From Cytidiella melzeri (lineage: Eukaryota > Basidiomycota > Agaricomycetes > Polyporales > Irpicaceae): DNA of 64,000 bases. The stretch is from the NCBI GenBank assembly GCA_022592445.1, contig JABYQR010000012.1:186001-250000 (forward strand). The letters are read 5' to 3'. Both the position numbers and the translations under genes were made by a program. The notes below the pieces were generated by a model. It was not told the origin of the DNA. It was given only the letters and a program-made list of their open reading frames with translations, and did not search any database. Below, one piece after another: positions 11,201 to 23,195 of the stretch; the stretch's first letter is position 1, and the number at the start of each line of letters is the position of its first letter.

Positions 11201-13932
11201 AAACTGAGGATCAGGACGGGGACAGTCTCCGGCGTTCGCGTTCGACAAGGAGCGCGTCTTCGACCTTGACAGATGCGACGTCAGTTGGATCTGCAGCGTC
11301 ATCTAAGCCAGTACCTGGCTCTTTAGCAGAGGAATTGCGCCGCCAGCTCACATTGAAGGGCAGGCCCCCCTCAGAGCCGAGTCCTCTGTCATCTCCAACA
11401 TTGCCTACTCTACCAGAAGAAACTGACATTAACGACGATGACCATGTACCACCACCACCACCACCACCACCACCACCACCTCCCCCTCCTCCTCCTCCTC
11501 CGCTCCCACCGATGCCAGGTATGGGCTTTGTATCACCCCCGCCACCCCCGCCCCCGCCCCCGCCCCTGCCACCGTCTGGAGGTATTCACATTGAAGGCGG
11601 TCCTCCGCCGCCGCCTCCGCCTCCCAGCGCTGGATTTGGCGGGCCAACCGCGATGTTTGGTATGCCTCCACCACCTCCACCACCTCCACCTCGAAGCGGC
11701 TTCTCGACACCATCAGGTCCTTCTCTACCTGGCTCAGCGCGCGCTTCTACGTATCTTGGTACACAGCTCAATAATCTGCTCTCTGCTCGTAAGGATATTG
11801 CCATTACACCAAATACGAAGATGAAACAGCTGCAGTGGGATAAATTGCCCCAACAGCAAGTATCCAAGACTGTTTTCAATGACGAGCTGACAGACAAGGA
11901 GCAGGAGTGGATCAAGCAATTCCAGATGGACGGTGTGTGGATGGAGATGGAAGAAGACTTCAAGGCTAAGCAGCTCGTGATCAACTTGATGGGTGGGTTC
12001 CATCTGTATTCTGTACTTGTTCATAATGAACTGACCGCCTTGTTGCAGCTAAGCAGAAACGAGCTGAGCTGAAGAGTGTACTTGACCCGCAGACAAAGAA
12101 GCGCATTGGTGAGTAGTACGCGATGCGCATTATCTACAACTAATTGACTTCGCGCCGTAGAAATCTTGATTCAGACCGTGAAAAGGCTCGCGCCGGAAGA
12201 GATTGCGATGAAGATCAAGCATTTCGACCAAGAGGTCTGTACGGAGTTATTCTTGAGCGAACTCAGGCCTGTGCTGCCCACCCCCGAACAAGTGAGAGCT
12301 GCTTATGAATATGACACACGGATACTGATAATGTGCCAGGTTGGCAAGCTGAACGTCTATCGCAATTCCGAGCCGGAAGAGTTGGCCACGCTGCACCCTT
12401 CAGATCGTCTCATGGTGCAGCTCATCAAGATTGAGCGACTTGGCCCTAGGATAGAGGGCATGCTGTTCAGACGCAAGTTCGATGAGACGTGGTCATTGCT
12501 GGACGATGTAAGCCACGAAGGTGTCACTTGCCGCTAGGACTCTAACGTTTGTTATCTAGAGCGCCAAGAAGCTATCAGAAGCTGGCGAGGCTCTGCTTCA
12601 TGCGAAACATTTCAAGGAGCTGTTAAGCGTAAGTTGTCAGCTTCGGAGACGTACACCACTAATTGGCTTTGTTAAAGCTCATCCTCCTCATTGGTAACTA
12701 CATGAATGGCACTGGTGTCAAGGGCGGCGCGTATGGTTTTCGTGTCAGTAGTATCAATAAGGTGAGGCCTACCTTTGTTTTCATCGACTTTGTATTAATG
12801 CCTTTTGATAGCTCGTTGATACGAAGTCATTACACAACACGACGTTGCTTCACTTCCTGGAACGTACCGTCGCTAAACACTTCACTGTCATGGAAAATTT
12901 CCTTGAGGAATTAGCTGCACCAGCAGAGGCATATCGAGGTTCGTGGAGTCACGACGATTTATGGATTGCCACTGAATTCGTCTTTTCTCAGTCAACCTGC
13001 TGGATGTTCGAAAGCAGCTTGCGGAGTTGCGCGACGGCCTCAAGCGTATCCGCCAGGAGCTCGCAGACCATTTCTCCGATATGGATATGACAGATCGGTA
13101 CGGCAAGCAGATGTGGACATTCGTTGGCAAAGCTACTGGACAACTCGAAGATCTCACTGATGACGTCAATCATGCCGAGTCGACATTTAATGATGTCGTG
13201 AAGTATTATGGCGAAGATGAACGTAATATGAGTTCCTCCGAGTTTTACGGAATCTTCAAGACCTTTGTTACGTCTTATAGGGTCAGCAAACCTAAACATC
13301 CCTACTTGTTACCTTGCTGATGTTCGTCGTCTTGTTAGAAATGCAAGATGGATAATCAAACCATTGCTGAAGAGAGACTAGCCACGGAGAAACGTAGGCA
13401 GGCTGCTGAGGAAGCCAAGGCTAATAGAGGCAAGGCAAGGGAGGCGGCTGAGGCTGAAGACGCAGACAACTCGGCGGTGCTGGACACTTTGCTGGAGAAA
13501 TTGCGCAACGGGGACAACGTCAAGGGCAGGCCACGCAGAGCACCACCGAGCGCAGCAAGTCGTCCCACCGGCCTTCTCAGCCTCAATACCGATGCAGTTC
13601 TTTCTGGTGGCAAAACCGCAGTCGACCATGCTAACATTGCACTGAACATGCTGGCACAATTGAAGTCGGATGGCTTTGCTGCCCTTTCACCAGCATCCCC
13701 GACAGCTCCCTCTGCTCCGCGTTATCGTTCAAGACTGAGACCGTCAACATCTGCCTTTCAGGGTGTCACTGAGGAACTACATGGCTCGCCGTTGTCCAAG
13801 GACGCCTCGCCATTGCAACACGAGTTCTCCTCTGATTCTCTGCACGATCTTTCTGGTAGTGGAAGTACCCCGGAGCCGGTGGATCTGAACCCTGAAACGG
13901 ACACGAACGAGCCAGGCGACGAGACGCATTAG
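8206..13932 (+). CDS. Diaphanous-type formin (GBD-FH3-FH1-FH2-DAD)
   Basis: Nucleates and elongates actin cables for polarity and cytokinesis. Fourteen exons fit in phase: 8206-9152, 9216-9299, 9352-9418, 9473-9799, 9852-10979, 11035-11992, 12049-12108, 12161-12291, 12340-12507, 12560-12628, 12678-12761, 12812-12938, 12992-13281 and 13339-13932, giving 1677 aa. The Rho-GTPase binding region begins near residue 217 (DDEIEALFENIRLTRGL). FH3/DID runs to about 600, followed by a coiled coil to about 770. FH1 poly-proline blocks fall at about 989-1073 and FH2 at about 1100-1480. FH2 landmarks include LQWDKLP and LLIGNYMNGTGVKGGAYGF. A DAD-like segment near 1527 reads AVLDTLLEKLRNG followed by a basic stretch, so DID-DAD autoinhibition is expected. 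A truncated paralogue lies head-to-head at 5763-7733. Confidence 0.93.
11448..11693 (+). repeat. CCA/CCN trinucleotide tracts encoding formin FH1 poly-proline
   Basis: Within the formin exon 11035-11992, a near-pure CCA run at about 11448-11480 is followed by CCT/CCC/CCG-rich stretches interrupted by Gly- and Met-containing linkers. They encode FH1 proline blocks that bind profilin-actin. The near-perfect CCA run is the part most likely to vary in length. Confidence 0.85.
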
Positions 13933-14503
13933 GTACGATGGACAATTGATGATCATAATCCCACCCTCTGTTGTTCAGATTAATCGCTGCTCTGACCATC
14001 TCTCACATCTAGTTTACATTGCATATGTTTATTATGTTGTATCAAGACCCTATAGCTGTATTCTTGGATAGCTCCTTGTCACGCATCACTTGGACTCTAC
14101 ACTGGCTGTGGCTTTTGGTAGAATATTCCTCATATATTACTCTCTCTCCCTCTCCTTCCTCAGTCACAAGGTGGTTGCGGGAACAAAGATGACAACTTGC
14201 GTAGCGACCTACCTAGGCCGCAACAACCACGGGCGACGTGCGGACCGCGGCTGCGACGCATGACTTGGTGATTTCGCGCGTGAGTGAAGGCGTGGGTTCG
14301 GCCTCACAGCATTCAGCTATACAACATGTGGAAGCACAGGTACTTCTTCAAACGTTTCGTTCCCGTTTTAGGCTGACATTTCACTTGTGCTCTTTCTAGA
14401 CGTAACATGACTGCGTATGAACGTGGTTGAGAACTCTTTGCGTTCATGCCTATACTATATGAGAACCGATGGGCTCTTAGACATACAGCTGCCCTCTGCC
14501 GCT
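13933..14503. other. Formin 3' flank and sphingomyelinase upstream region
   Basis: A 571-bp stretch with no independent gene. An upstream ATG at 14417 is in frame with the sphingomyelinase start at 14504. I prefer 14504 because it places a normal signal peptide at the N terminus. Confidence 0.6.
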
Positions 14504-17290
14504 ATGCGTTCTCCCACTTTCCTGCTGGCCGTCATTGGGCTCAACGTACTGAGCTGCCATGCTCAGAGCTCGAGCCTCATCGATGAGATCCTCTCGGCAT
14601 TGCAGAATGCCACTGATTGCGCCTCGTGCCATGCGATAGTCTTACCACCTTTACAGACACTCGCTCTCCTTGGCGACGACGCATTTGTCTCCGGCCTCAT
14701 TGAGATATGTGAAACGACCAAGGTCTGTCATATCAGAGAATGTACTTTGTATAACTCGCGGCTGATGAATTGCATAGGCTGAAGATACCGATGTCTGTAT
14801 AGGAGAGCTCAGCCGGTCGGGCCCAATCATGGCTCATGCCTTGCGCAGCTTTGAGCCTGCAGGCTTGACGGCCACGAAATTCTGCGAAGCAGCGTTTGGC
14901 TTGTGCCAGGTGCACAATCACACGCGAAACCTTTACAACTAAACCACTCACTTGTCTTTAGCAACCTCCGGTTACGCCGTTTAATGTCTCGTTCCCCAAA
15001 CCAGCGCCTGTCGTCAAGGACCCGATTGTATCCAAGGGCCGCACGCCGTTCAAGGTCGTACATCTGTCAGACGTTCACATTGATAGAAACTATACGGTAA
15101 GTCCATTCCCAGGGTATTGACGGTTTACTGTCATTGAAGGCTTTCCATGTTGCAGGTTGGATCAGACGCGAATTGTACTAAGAACATATGCTGCCATAAC
15201 TTTGCGGACCATGTTGGTCCCATTACTGAACCTGCACAACCATTCGGGAATCCCAAATGCGACAGCCCTTCCGACCTTGCACAGAGCCTCTTGGGCGCAG
15301 TTGAGGAGTTCGGGCACGACGCAGCATTTGTCATTTTCACGGGGGATGTTGTCGAAGGTCAGTATCAATTGGCTATCGGCGAGCTTCAAACCTTGAATTG
15401 CGTTATGTAAGGGGACACGTGGCTTGTGAATAAGAGGTATGTCAGTGTTGTATTTCGAGCGGACTTCATCATGTATCCAGCGCACAGCAACTCTGCGGTC
15501 GACCTGCAAGAATGGAACAACCAGATGGCGCATTCTATCGGACTGACTGTGTATCCAGCGATCGGTTCGTACTGTGTCACAATGCAACGCAACTGGAGCT
15601 AATTCTGCTGATACATGTAGGTAACCAGTGAGCATGCTCCAACATATTCGACCGGCTCTTGAATTTCATCATGCTATCCGTGTGCATCAGCGACACAGCA
15701 CCAGTTAACAGTTTCCCTCGGAACACCACACCATCGACCGTCGGTGACTCACAGTTTGTTTTCGATACTCAGAGCGCTGGATGGGAGGTACAGGTTCTGT
15801 TGTCTCTCCGTCACTGGCAGTTTCTCTCTAATGCAGTTTTTCAGCAATGGATAGGCAGCACTGCCGCCGAACAGGTACATGACGTCTCAGGATCATACTC
15901 TAAAGTCATCCCCGGGATGAAGCTGCGGTACGCAATCTCCTCAGGGGTTGTTGTCTATCCATGCGCAGAACGTGACTGAGCCAACCACACAATCAGCATT
16001 GTATCCATGAATACGCAGTATTGGTACAAACAAAAGTATATTCCAATTCCTGAGGCCACAAGGATACTGATTGGACACTTTAAGCTTTTGGTTATATGAC
16101 CAGGAGTCCCAAATGTTCGTCAATCTCTTACACATATCGATGTCTAATCAATCTTAGCATCTAGTCCGGACCCGAACGGCCTGCTTGCCTTCATGGTATC
16201 TCAGCTACAAGCTGCAGAGGACGCTGGCGAGCGTGCCTGGATCATCGGTCACATACCGTCTGGTAAAGCAGATTTCATGCACGACCAGGTAAAGCTCTTC
16301 AGTGCGACTTATCGTGCAAGCATGCCTGACGAAGATACGCAGTCAAATTATTTTGATCAGATTTTACAGCGCTACCAAATTACGATCGCTGCTCAATTTT
16401 TTGGGCATAGTCACAAAGTAGGCTTTGCACAAGAGGTCCCAATTCACAATTTCTGAGGTTTGCCCAGGATCAATTTGAAATAGGGTACTCTGACTGGAAC
16501 AATCAGACGGCAGAGACGGCGAACATCATCTCATTCATTGGACCTGCATTGACCCCTACCAGTAAGCATGTCTCTGAAATGCACCGCCCTGTTATGAACC
16601 AAAGTTTATTTTCAGGTGGAAACCCGGCATTCAAGCTATACGACGTAGACCCAGACACCTTTGAAGTGATGGACATGAAGGTGTACTTCGGTAAGTTACA
16701 CGACCTCACACTGAGACTCAGATTTCTGGCTGAGACGCACTACAGCCAATATATCGGATCCAAACTTCCATATCTCCCGTGCGTCACGTCTCTTTCCTTG
16801 AATGCAAATGCGGGTCTTCACTAAGGCCAACGTTCAATTTAGCAACATGGGAGCTCTATTACTCTGCTCGCGAATCTTACGGTTCGATGCTCGATCCCAA
16901 ACCAACCCTTACCGAGCCTCTTGACGCATCCTTCTGGCATCGTGTGACTGAGGTCTTTGAAGCCAACGATACCGCCTTCCAGCTGTGGAACACGCGAATC
17001 AGCCGCGGCGGCGCGATCTCGCCTTGCACAGGAGACTGCGTTTCGGTTACGATTTGTGACATGCGCGCGACACGGTCTGAGAACAATTGCGTGAGCCTCC
17101 TCATGTCCTACTGCGACGCCGAGCGTCATAAAGCTGACTGCTACTGTAAAAGGACGTTGATTCTGCCTCGCTCGACTTTGGGTTCCGAAGAGCTTTGCAG
17201 GAGAAGGCCGTCGCGGAAGACGACGACTGTGAGGGCGGCAGGATGAGGAGAATATTAGCTCATGCTATGAAGACTCCTACAACCGCTTGA
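14504..17290 (+). CDS. Secreted acid sphingomyelinase-like phosphodiesterase (SapB + metallophosphatase)
   Basis: Predicted to hydrolyse sphingomyelin or related phosphodiesters outside the cell or in the vacuole. Eighteen exons fit, giving 610 aa: 14504-14722, 14778-14909, 14962-15096, 15156-15357, 15412-15436, 15488-15564, 15621-15627, 15691-15787, 15845-15927, 15997-16035, 16085-16114, 16165-16288, 16343-16417, 16468-16561, 16616-16690, 16746-16778, 16843-17090 and 17153-17290. A signal peptide (MRSPTFLLAVIGLNVLSCHA) is followed by a saposin-B domain with the expected cysteines. The calcineurin-like phosphoesterase domain shows LSDVHID, FTGDVVEG, GNHDTAP, IIGHIP and FFGHSH metal and active-site motifs. 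A Cys-rich C-terminal region follows (CTGDCVSVTICDMR). GNHD is assembled from three exons, the middle one only 7 nt. Several donors are atypical (GTTCGT, GTCTGT). Family assignment is firm; the substrate is inferred. Confidence 0.9.
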
Positions 17291-18167
17291 GACCGCTATC
17301 GAACAACATGGAGCGGATATTATCTGGGAGCTGGAAGTGGAGATTCAACTGGATGTGTAAAAACCCTTGATGGAGGGACTGAGAAATTGTGTTGAATAAT
17401 TACACATTTGTGTTGTGTGGCCTTCAAGTGCCAAGTGTAAGAGGGTATCGTGGCCATAATTCATACGGTTCTGTGAATATTTGAAAAGGGGGAAAGGTGC
17501 TTGCAAAGCTCCGCACGAAGGTATCTTTTTCCCCGCCAAAATCTCTGAACTGTCACAGCATGTCACAAGCAAGCGCTCATTTACTCGCCGGTAAAATCAG
17601 CGCTGGTCGGAGTTTCAGTCCACGAGGCATTGTCACGCCTGCCTGCACTGTCGAGAGTTTACCTTCTCCTACTCTTCCCACATTGCTCAGAATTACAAAC
17701 AAGTATTTTTCTCTTATACTAGATACACACTTCAATGTATGACATGATTTCTGTGTAGAAATATACACTGGTGCCGCCACAGCAAGCCCATCAATTGCAG
17801 TTCATGAGTGAACTACATGCAAAATTTGAGGTATTCAATTTTTCTATCCGCGCAGAGCTAATGTTTCCATACCAAATTCTGTACACAACATCTAGTAGCA
17901 TGAATACCTATGAATATTTTTTCGAGGCAATTGAGCTAGCGTAAGTACCCTCCCGAACGAATAGTTCACCTGGGTATCTGGAGGCTTGCACGTACTTGTA
18001 GATTGTAGAGCCTTACTGGCATAGCAGAGTGGTGGCAGCGAACCACCGCGCGTCAGTCATTGTGACCTCTGCCGCGCCACACCTGCAAACTTCCTCCCGT
18101 CTTTCACGTTCTCTTCATCCAACGACCCTAGCATTCACCGCCAGTCATTCTTTCGAAACGAATCACC
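17291..18167. other. Intergenic, no gene seen
   Basis: An 877-bp spacer between two secreted-protein genes. It is AT-richer than the flanking exons and has only short unsupported open frames. The last 100 bp upstream of 18168 are C/T-rich, consistent with the 5' leader of the next gene. Confidence 0.6.
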
Positions 18168-19318
18168 ATGATCTTTGCACCAGTCATTCTTTCTCTCGCC
18201 CTAGCATCTGTCAAGCTCGCTGGAGCTCAGTCGTCGAACAACACTGAGCTCGGTATCGAGGCCATAGAGGCTCACTTCACTCAGTCAGGAATCGTCCCTT
18301 CCTTGCTGCCCAGCTTTGACCCCGTTGCGGTCCTGACGCTCTCTTTTACTGGAGTCGGAGACGTCTCGCCTGGACAGTCTCTTACGCAAGCCCGTATGTC
18401 TTTAACTATCCAAATAAATACTCTGTAAACAACTGACCGAGATGCCACGAACTATAGAGGTTCAACCGGTTCCGAGTCTTTCGCTGATCCCAGCGAACAG
18501 CACAGTCCAGCTTAGTGGCAACTACACTCTTGTGATGGCCGATGCCGGACCCGTTGGTACCGACGAAACTCAAGGTCAAACCAGGCACTGGCTCGTCAAC
18601 GGCGTCACCCTTACTGGTGAGTATCTTCCTCTCGTACAGTCCTGCTTGTGAACTACTTTCCCAACACGCACGGAAAATAGGCTCTACGCCATTGAATGTC
18701 TCTACTCAGACGGGAGTGGCTATCACCAACTACGCTGGACCTGCTCCCGCTGCCGGAAGCGGTGCTCACCGGTATGCACGTCGAACAAAACAGGGTCGCT
18801 TGCGTCGTCTAATGTTACTATACACAGTTATACGATTCTTCTGTTCTCTCAGCCAGATAACTTTACTGCTCCTGACGACCTCAACACCCCCAACGTCGGT
18901 GTCTCAGTCTTCAACTTGGAAGATTACGTCAAGGTAAAATCTTGAGTTCACTTTGACACTTGTCTACAAGACTCATTCATTCACTTTTATGGAATTTAGA
19001 ACAGCGGGCTAGGCCCTGTGGTAGCTGTGAGTATTTCAGCATTGGCATTCCTGTTCACTGGTTGAAACGAGTTGTCGCATACAGGGCACCTATATTTCCG
19101 TCATGAACGGCGCAGCAAACTCCTCAATCCCAACCACGTCTTCCGTCGTGACCTCTACACTCCCCGCTGCTCAGGCGACCACGAGTGCTGGCAGCTCGTC
19201 CGGATCTGGGTCCTCTGGAGCCCCTGCCCCCACCAACAGCCCGAGCGGCGCAGGCAGCGCTGTTGCCTCGCTTGGAAAGGTCGCTATGGCTGCCTTCGTT
19301 GGACTCTTTATTCTCTGA
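18168..19318 (+). CDS. Secreted PEBP-like protein with probable GPI anchor
   Basis: Phosphatidylethanolamine-binding-protein fold predicted. Six exons fit: 18168-18393, 18458-18616, 18681-18771, 18828-18933, 19000-19026 and 19085-19318, giving 280 aa. A signal peptide (MIFAPVILSLALASVKLAGA) precedes the mature domain. PEBP-like landmarks are LVMADAGPVGTDETQGQTRH, where human PEBP has its DPDxP segment, then WLVNGV and HRYTILLFSQP. N-glycosylation sequons are present. The C terminus is a Ser/Thr/Ala/Gly-rich stalk followed by a short hydrophobic tail ending AAFVGLFIL, as in GPI-anchored fungal wall proteins. Ligand and role are unknown. Confidence 0.85.
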
Positions 19319-19420
19319 GCTATTTTAATTCATAAGAGCAGAATTATTTGTCACTGCGCCTGCACTCGATGGGGTGAACTGTGGTTCATTCGTCACATAA
19401 TCTACTGCCGCTCGCTATTA

Positions 19421-19815
19421 TGTGCCATACCCACCTATGGCCCAGGAATTACATCTATTCTATCTCTCTTGTAAGACTCAGTTTGCCAGAGTCATTGCGG
19501 GCTTCTTATGGACTCCTGATTGGTGCTCTGACCCTGTGTTATTGGCCCATGCACAGGTGAATCCCATTGATCATGCATCATGCCTGGACCTGCCATCCAT
19601 TCCCTAACACCGTGACGGAGTCATTGGCTATGGCTAGTCTCCTTTAGACTCAGTTGGCTAAGTTATTCCGGCCTCCTTGTTGGCTACCTGGAGCTGCTTG
19701 TGACTCTTCAGATGTATAAAGGGTATTAGCACACAACATGTATTTCTGCACTGTCTTGATCAATAAAATAACAGCTCCAACCGTCATCTTCTAGCTCCTC
19801 TACTATTCTTTGCAA
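19421..19815 (+). mobile_element. Possible copia-type solo LTR remnant
   Basis: The sequence starts TGTGCCATACC and carries a TATA-like GTATAAAGG at about 19714. AATAAAATAAC lies 50 bp further on. It ends near TTGCA, directly followed by ATTGTTATCGGGC, which resembles a copia primer-binding site (consensus GTTATCAGAGC). No second LTR or internal coding region is present and I cannot identify a target duplication. An ordinary intergenic region is the alternative. Confidence 0.35.
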
Positions 19816-20226
19816 TTGTTATCGGGCTATACTGTCACTGCTGCAATATCCTCATCATCCACAAGGTTCCTTCTGCTCCACTCACCAATACAAAGCAATG
19901 CCCCAATCAACTCTACAGATAGTTGTTTGCGGATACGGTTTACTGCCGTAGGCTTGCATAACGATATGGAATACAGCGCCGGGGTAAATTGGTAGGTTGA
20001 TAACCTTGGGTTATTAACAAGGATAAATAACACGTTATCAACCCGATGGTCAGTACTACTGTACCGACACGCCTTAGAAAAGGTAGGAAAACTAGCAAAA
20101 GACATGAAAGTGCACGACGGAAGTCAACTCGTTGTACACAAAGATTGCGAGGGTATATACGGACTAGCAGTCCGCGATCAGCTGTTGTATCGTTCCCTAG
20201 CCTGTCATCAGTGAAGGAAAGGAAGA

Positions 20227-23129
20227 TTAAATCAGCCTTCTGAACGTATCGCGCCCGTGCTTCTTGCAATATCGGATTCGCTTCTGTAGAAGATTGTACT
20301 CACCGAGTCCTGTGCCATATGCACGTATCCAGTGTACCCTTCAGTATACTTGCCAATCTCTTTACCTTTGCTAGCGCCAAGACCCACCCCCGCTGCATAT
20401 ATTGCAGTTTGACTGGCCAATTAAAAGACAAGAGGGGTTCAGTACGGGTATTTCAGTAGCTCAAGCGTGGTACCCGGACATACATTGGTTCCACTCGACC
20501 TTCACCGCCCTGGCCAAGGCCTGTACCTTCTGTCCATCCCATCATACGAAGCAACTTGTTGCCCACGTTGCTGGTGTCCTCGCCGAGTTTTACCGGCGGT
20601 GGCGGCGGCGATGCGGGGGGCGGGGGGCCTTCAGCGAACCTCTTCTTGACATTGCTAGGTTTCGCAGCAGCGGTGCTGGTCTCAGGAAGAGGGATGTCCG
20701 GCTGATTGTGCATGATTCTTCGCTCAGAGGCCCTGTCGCGGTACTTTGGCTGCTCGACCTTTGCCTTGGCAGCTTTTGCTTTCTCCCGCGCGACTTCTCT
20801 GAGGTTGGGATCTTTATAGTTTTTCTATAGACATGGTATTAATGACGAGCCGACAACAACCTTTGGAGAGATGGTCCACCTTGTGCAGATCAGACTCCTT
20901 GTTGTGCCTCTTCAGTTGGTCCAAGGTGTTGAATTTACGGGAGCACAGTAAACATGATAGGGCCGTCGTATCGGAGTACTCAAACTCGGATTCCGTGGAA
21001 GGTATAGGTGTTGATGACTTCTCCTTCACCTGGACCACCGGTCTCACGGGCTGAGGCGCTTCCTTGAGAGACATATGTTCAAGCTAAACAGAAGAAATCG
21101 TTGGCGCAAACGTACCACCGGAGCCGGCACAGCAGACGCGACAGCGCTTACGCTCTCCTTTAATTCTTCTTGAACCTGATTCCACTTGTTGATATTATTG
21201 GCGGTCTGCAGGAAGGGGTTTCAGCCAAACTACGAGAGAGAATGTTCAGAAATGTTTGCACCTTCTTGCTAGCAACCATCGGGGCGACCTTCTTCGCGGT
21301 GAACACTGCATCGTGTGATACGTCAATGCAAACATCCTCAACTGCATTTTTGTACACTTCAAGGCATGAGACAGACCCTTAGCATCACTTGGGAGAAGAC
21401 TATCATTGTCCTCGTCCGCATCTCCCAAACCCTCCTCGTCTGCCATTGAAAACCCCAACACCTTCGGGGCAACTGTCTTTACCGGTCCAGATTGGACAGG
21501 TGCTGTTAACGCCTGCTTTTGACCTAAGCCGCCCTTGAAGCTCAAAGTGACCGGCTTGTCCAAAACGGGCAGTGTAGAAGCCTCAGCAGGTTTTTTCACG
21601 CTTTCATCGACTATTGTCGTACTTGTTAACACTGTGTAGAAAAGTCCAGGAGGAGGCAGCACACCTTTTTGCTTTTTCTTCTTCTCTTTCAGTGCAGGCG
21701 CTGACTCTGTAGGCTGTACGGGCTCCTCAACCTTGAACTCGAGTATAGCAACAGTCGAGCCTTCATCCCAATAACGAACTGTAGCCCCTTCAATTCCGCC
21801 GAGGCTCATCGAAGAGGGAATGCACGCGTCATCCCGAAGAGAATAGTCAGGTAACGGTTGGAAAGAATAAGGATGAGCAAACGACGCAGCCACTGGACGT
21901 TCGGAAATCCGGAAACCCGACGGATGGAGCTGTACCGACATTGTCGCACCAAGTACCGCCGCCGCAGACTACAAAGCAAGTGTAAATGACATCAAGCGTT
22001 TTGAGGAGTATGTCACTTACTTGCACATCGACGAACTCGACGAATGCAAAACCCCAGCTGGCCAAGGTGACCTTGTCCTTGATCAGGATGATCCTCTTCA
22101 TGCCCTTGGCGCCCTCCCTACCCACACCAGACGAGTTCTTCATTGCCTGAGCGATGGCTTGAGGGCCTGAAAGAGGATCTAGTCCGCGGAACAGCAACAC
22201 AGGGGCTTGAGTGTTTCCAATGTCTCTGGTGCCGTCATTCATGTTGACCGGTCCTCTCCGTCTGTCGCTAGGATTAGCGCTTTGCGAATAGTCAATCTTC
22301 ACGCGCCGACCGTTGTGCGGCTGGCCAGTTTCCAGAGCCTTGTAAAACGCTGCCTTTGCTGACGCTCCGTGCGATGCCGGAGGCGGTATTTGAAGGAACG
22401 GAAACCGCGAATCGACGAATGCGCGCGCTTGGTCGATCGAAGCGAATTGGGCGAACCCGAAGCCTTTTGAAGCACCTTTATAAGAAGACACCACAGAGGG
22501 ATGACAAAACAGCACGTCAATGCACGTTGTACACGCATGAGTGAAAGGGCAAGTAAGTGCCTGAGGTTCTATCTCTGATGATTGTCACCGATTCGACGGT
22601 GCAGCACTGGTCTTTCAAGTATGTTGAGAACTGCGGCAAGTAAGACCATCAACGACTTGTACTTTGTTTTGATGTGCAGCATGACCTACGTCCGCTTCTG
22701 TGAAATCTGGGTCCAAGCCGAGGAAGATGACATGCGGGCTTGGTTCGCTTGGTACCATACGTTTCTTATGCTGGTGGCCGCTACCGCCACCGCCCGAGTA
22801 CCGCTCGTCTGGATATTCATGGCCACCGAATTGAGCAGAGCGGGCTACAGTGTAGTCGTCGAGCCCACCAGACTCATATGCCTGTGAAGGGCGGTGTCCC
22901 TGTCCGCAAATTTACATGAGTGCAGCTGCTCAAGGAGAATACACGAAGAATGTCTTGCCCCGTTGTTGAATTTTCTCCTCTTTCCCTCTCCGTGGTACTC
23001 GTCATCCCTACCCTGGTAGCTACCAGATGGATAATCATTCCACGAGTTCTCATTCCCGTTCCACGAATTATCGTTCCAGGCGTTGTCGTTCCAGTCTTTG
23101 CCTCGGTCCCATTCGCGGTTGTAAGCCAT
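20227..23129 (-). CDS. RBM5/RBM10-like splicing factor (RRM-RRM-C2H2-G-patch)
   Basis: Probable nuclear RNA-binding splicing regulator. Eleven exons fit: 23129-22959, 22899-22690, 22630-22561, 22475-22021, 21968-21377, 21305-21262, 21205-21116, 21062-20880, 20824-20484, 20412-20304 and 20262-20227, giving about 766 aa. The N terminus is a WND/NSW-rich low-complexity stretch (MAYNREWDRGKDWNDNAW). RRM1 follows (HVIFLGLDPDFTEAD, then RNP1 SKGFGFAQF), with RRM2 at about 225-335 (VLLFRGLDPLSG, WGFAFVEFVDVQ). A C2H2-type finger near 575-600 is CLLCSRKFNTLDQLKRH, and a G-patch near 690 is NKLLRMMGWTEGTGLGQGG. Domain order fits RBM5/6/10, though I see no RanBP2 finger or OCRE domain. Two introns, 22958-22900 and 22560-22476, appear to use GC donors. 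The start codon is only 66 bp from the divergent NDUFB4-like gene. Confidence 0.88.
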
Positions 23130-23195
23130 GATGGTGAGAAGTCAAGCGACGATGAGCGCCAAACTACTCACACTCCTTTCTCTCCCGACTTCACT
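23130..23195. promoter_or_regulatory. 66-bp divergent promoter
   Basis: Only 66 bp lie between the divergent start codons of the RBM5-like gene (23129, minus) and the complex I subunit gene (23196, plus). Both 5' leaders must be very short or overlap the opposite gene. Confidence 0.7.
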
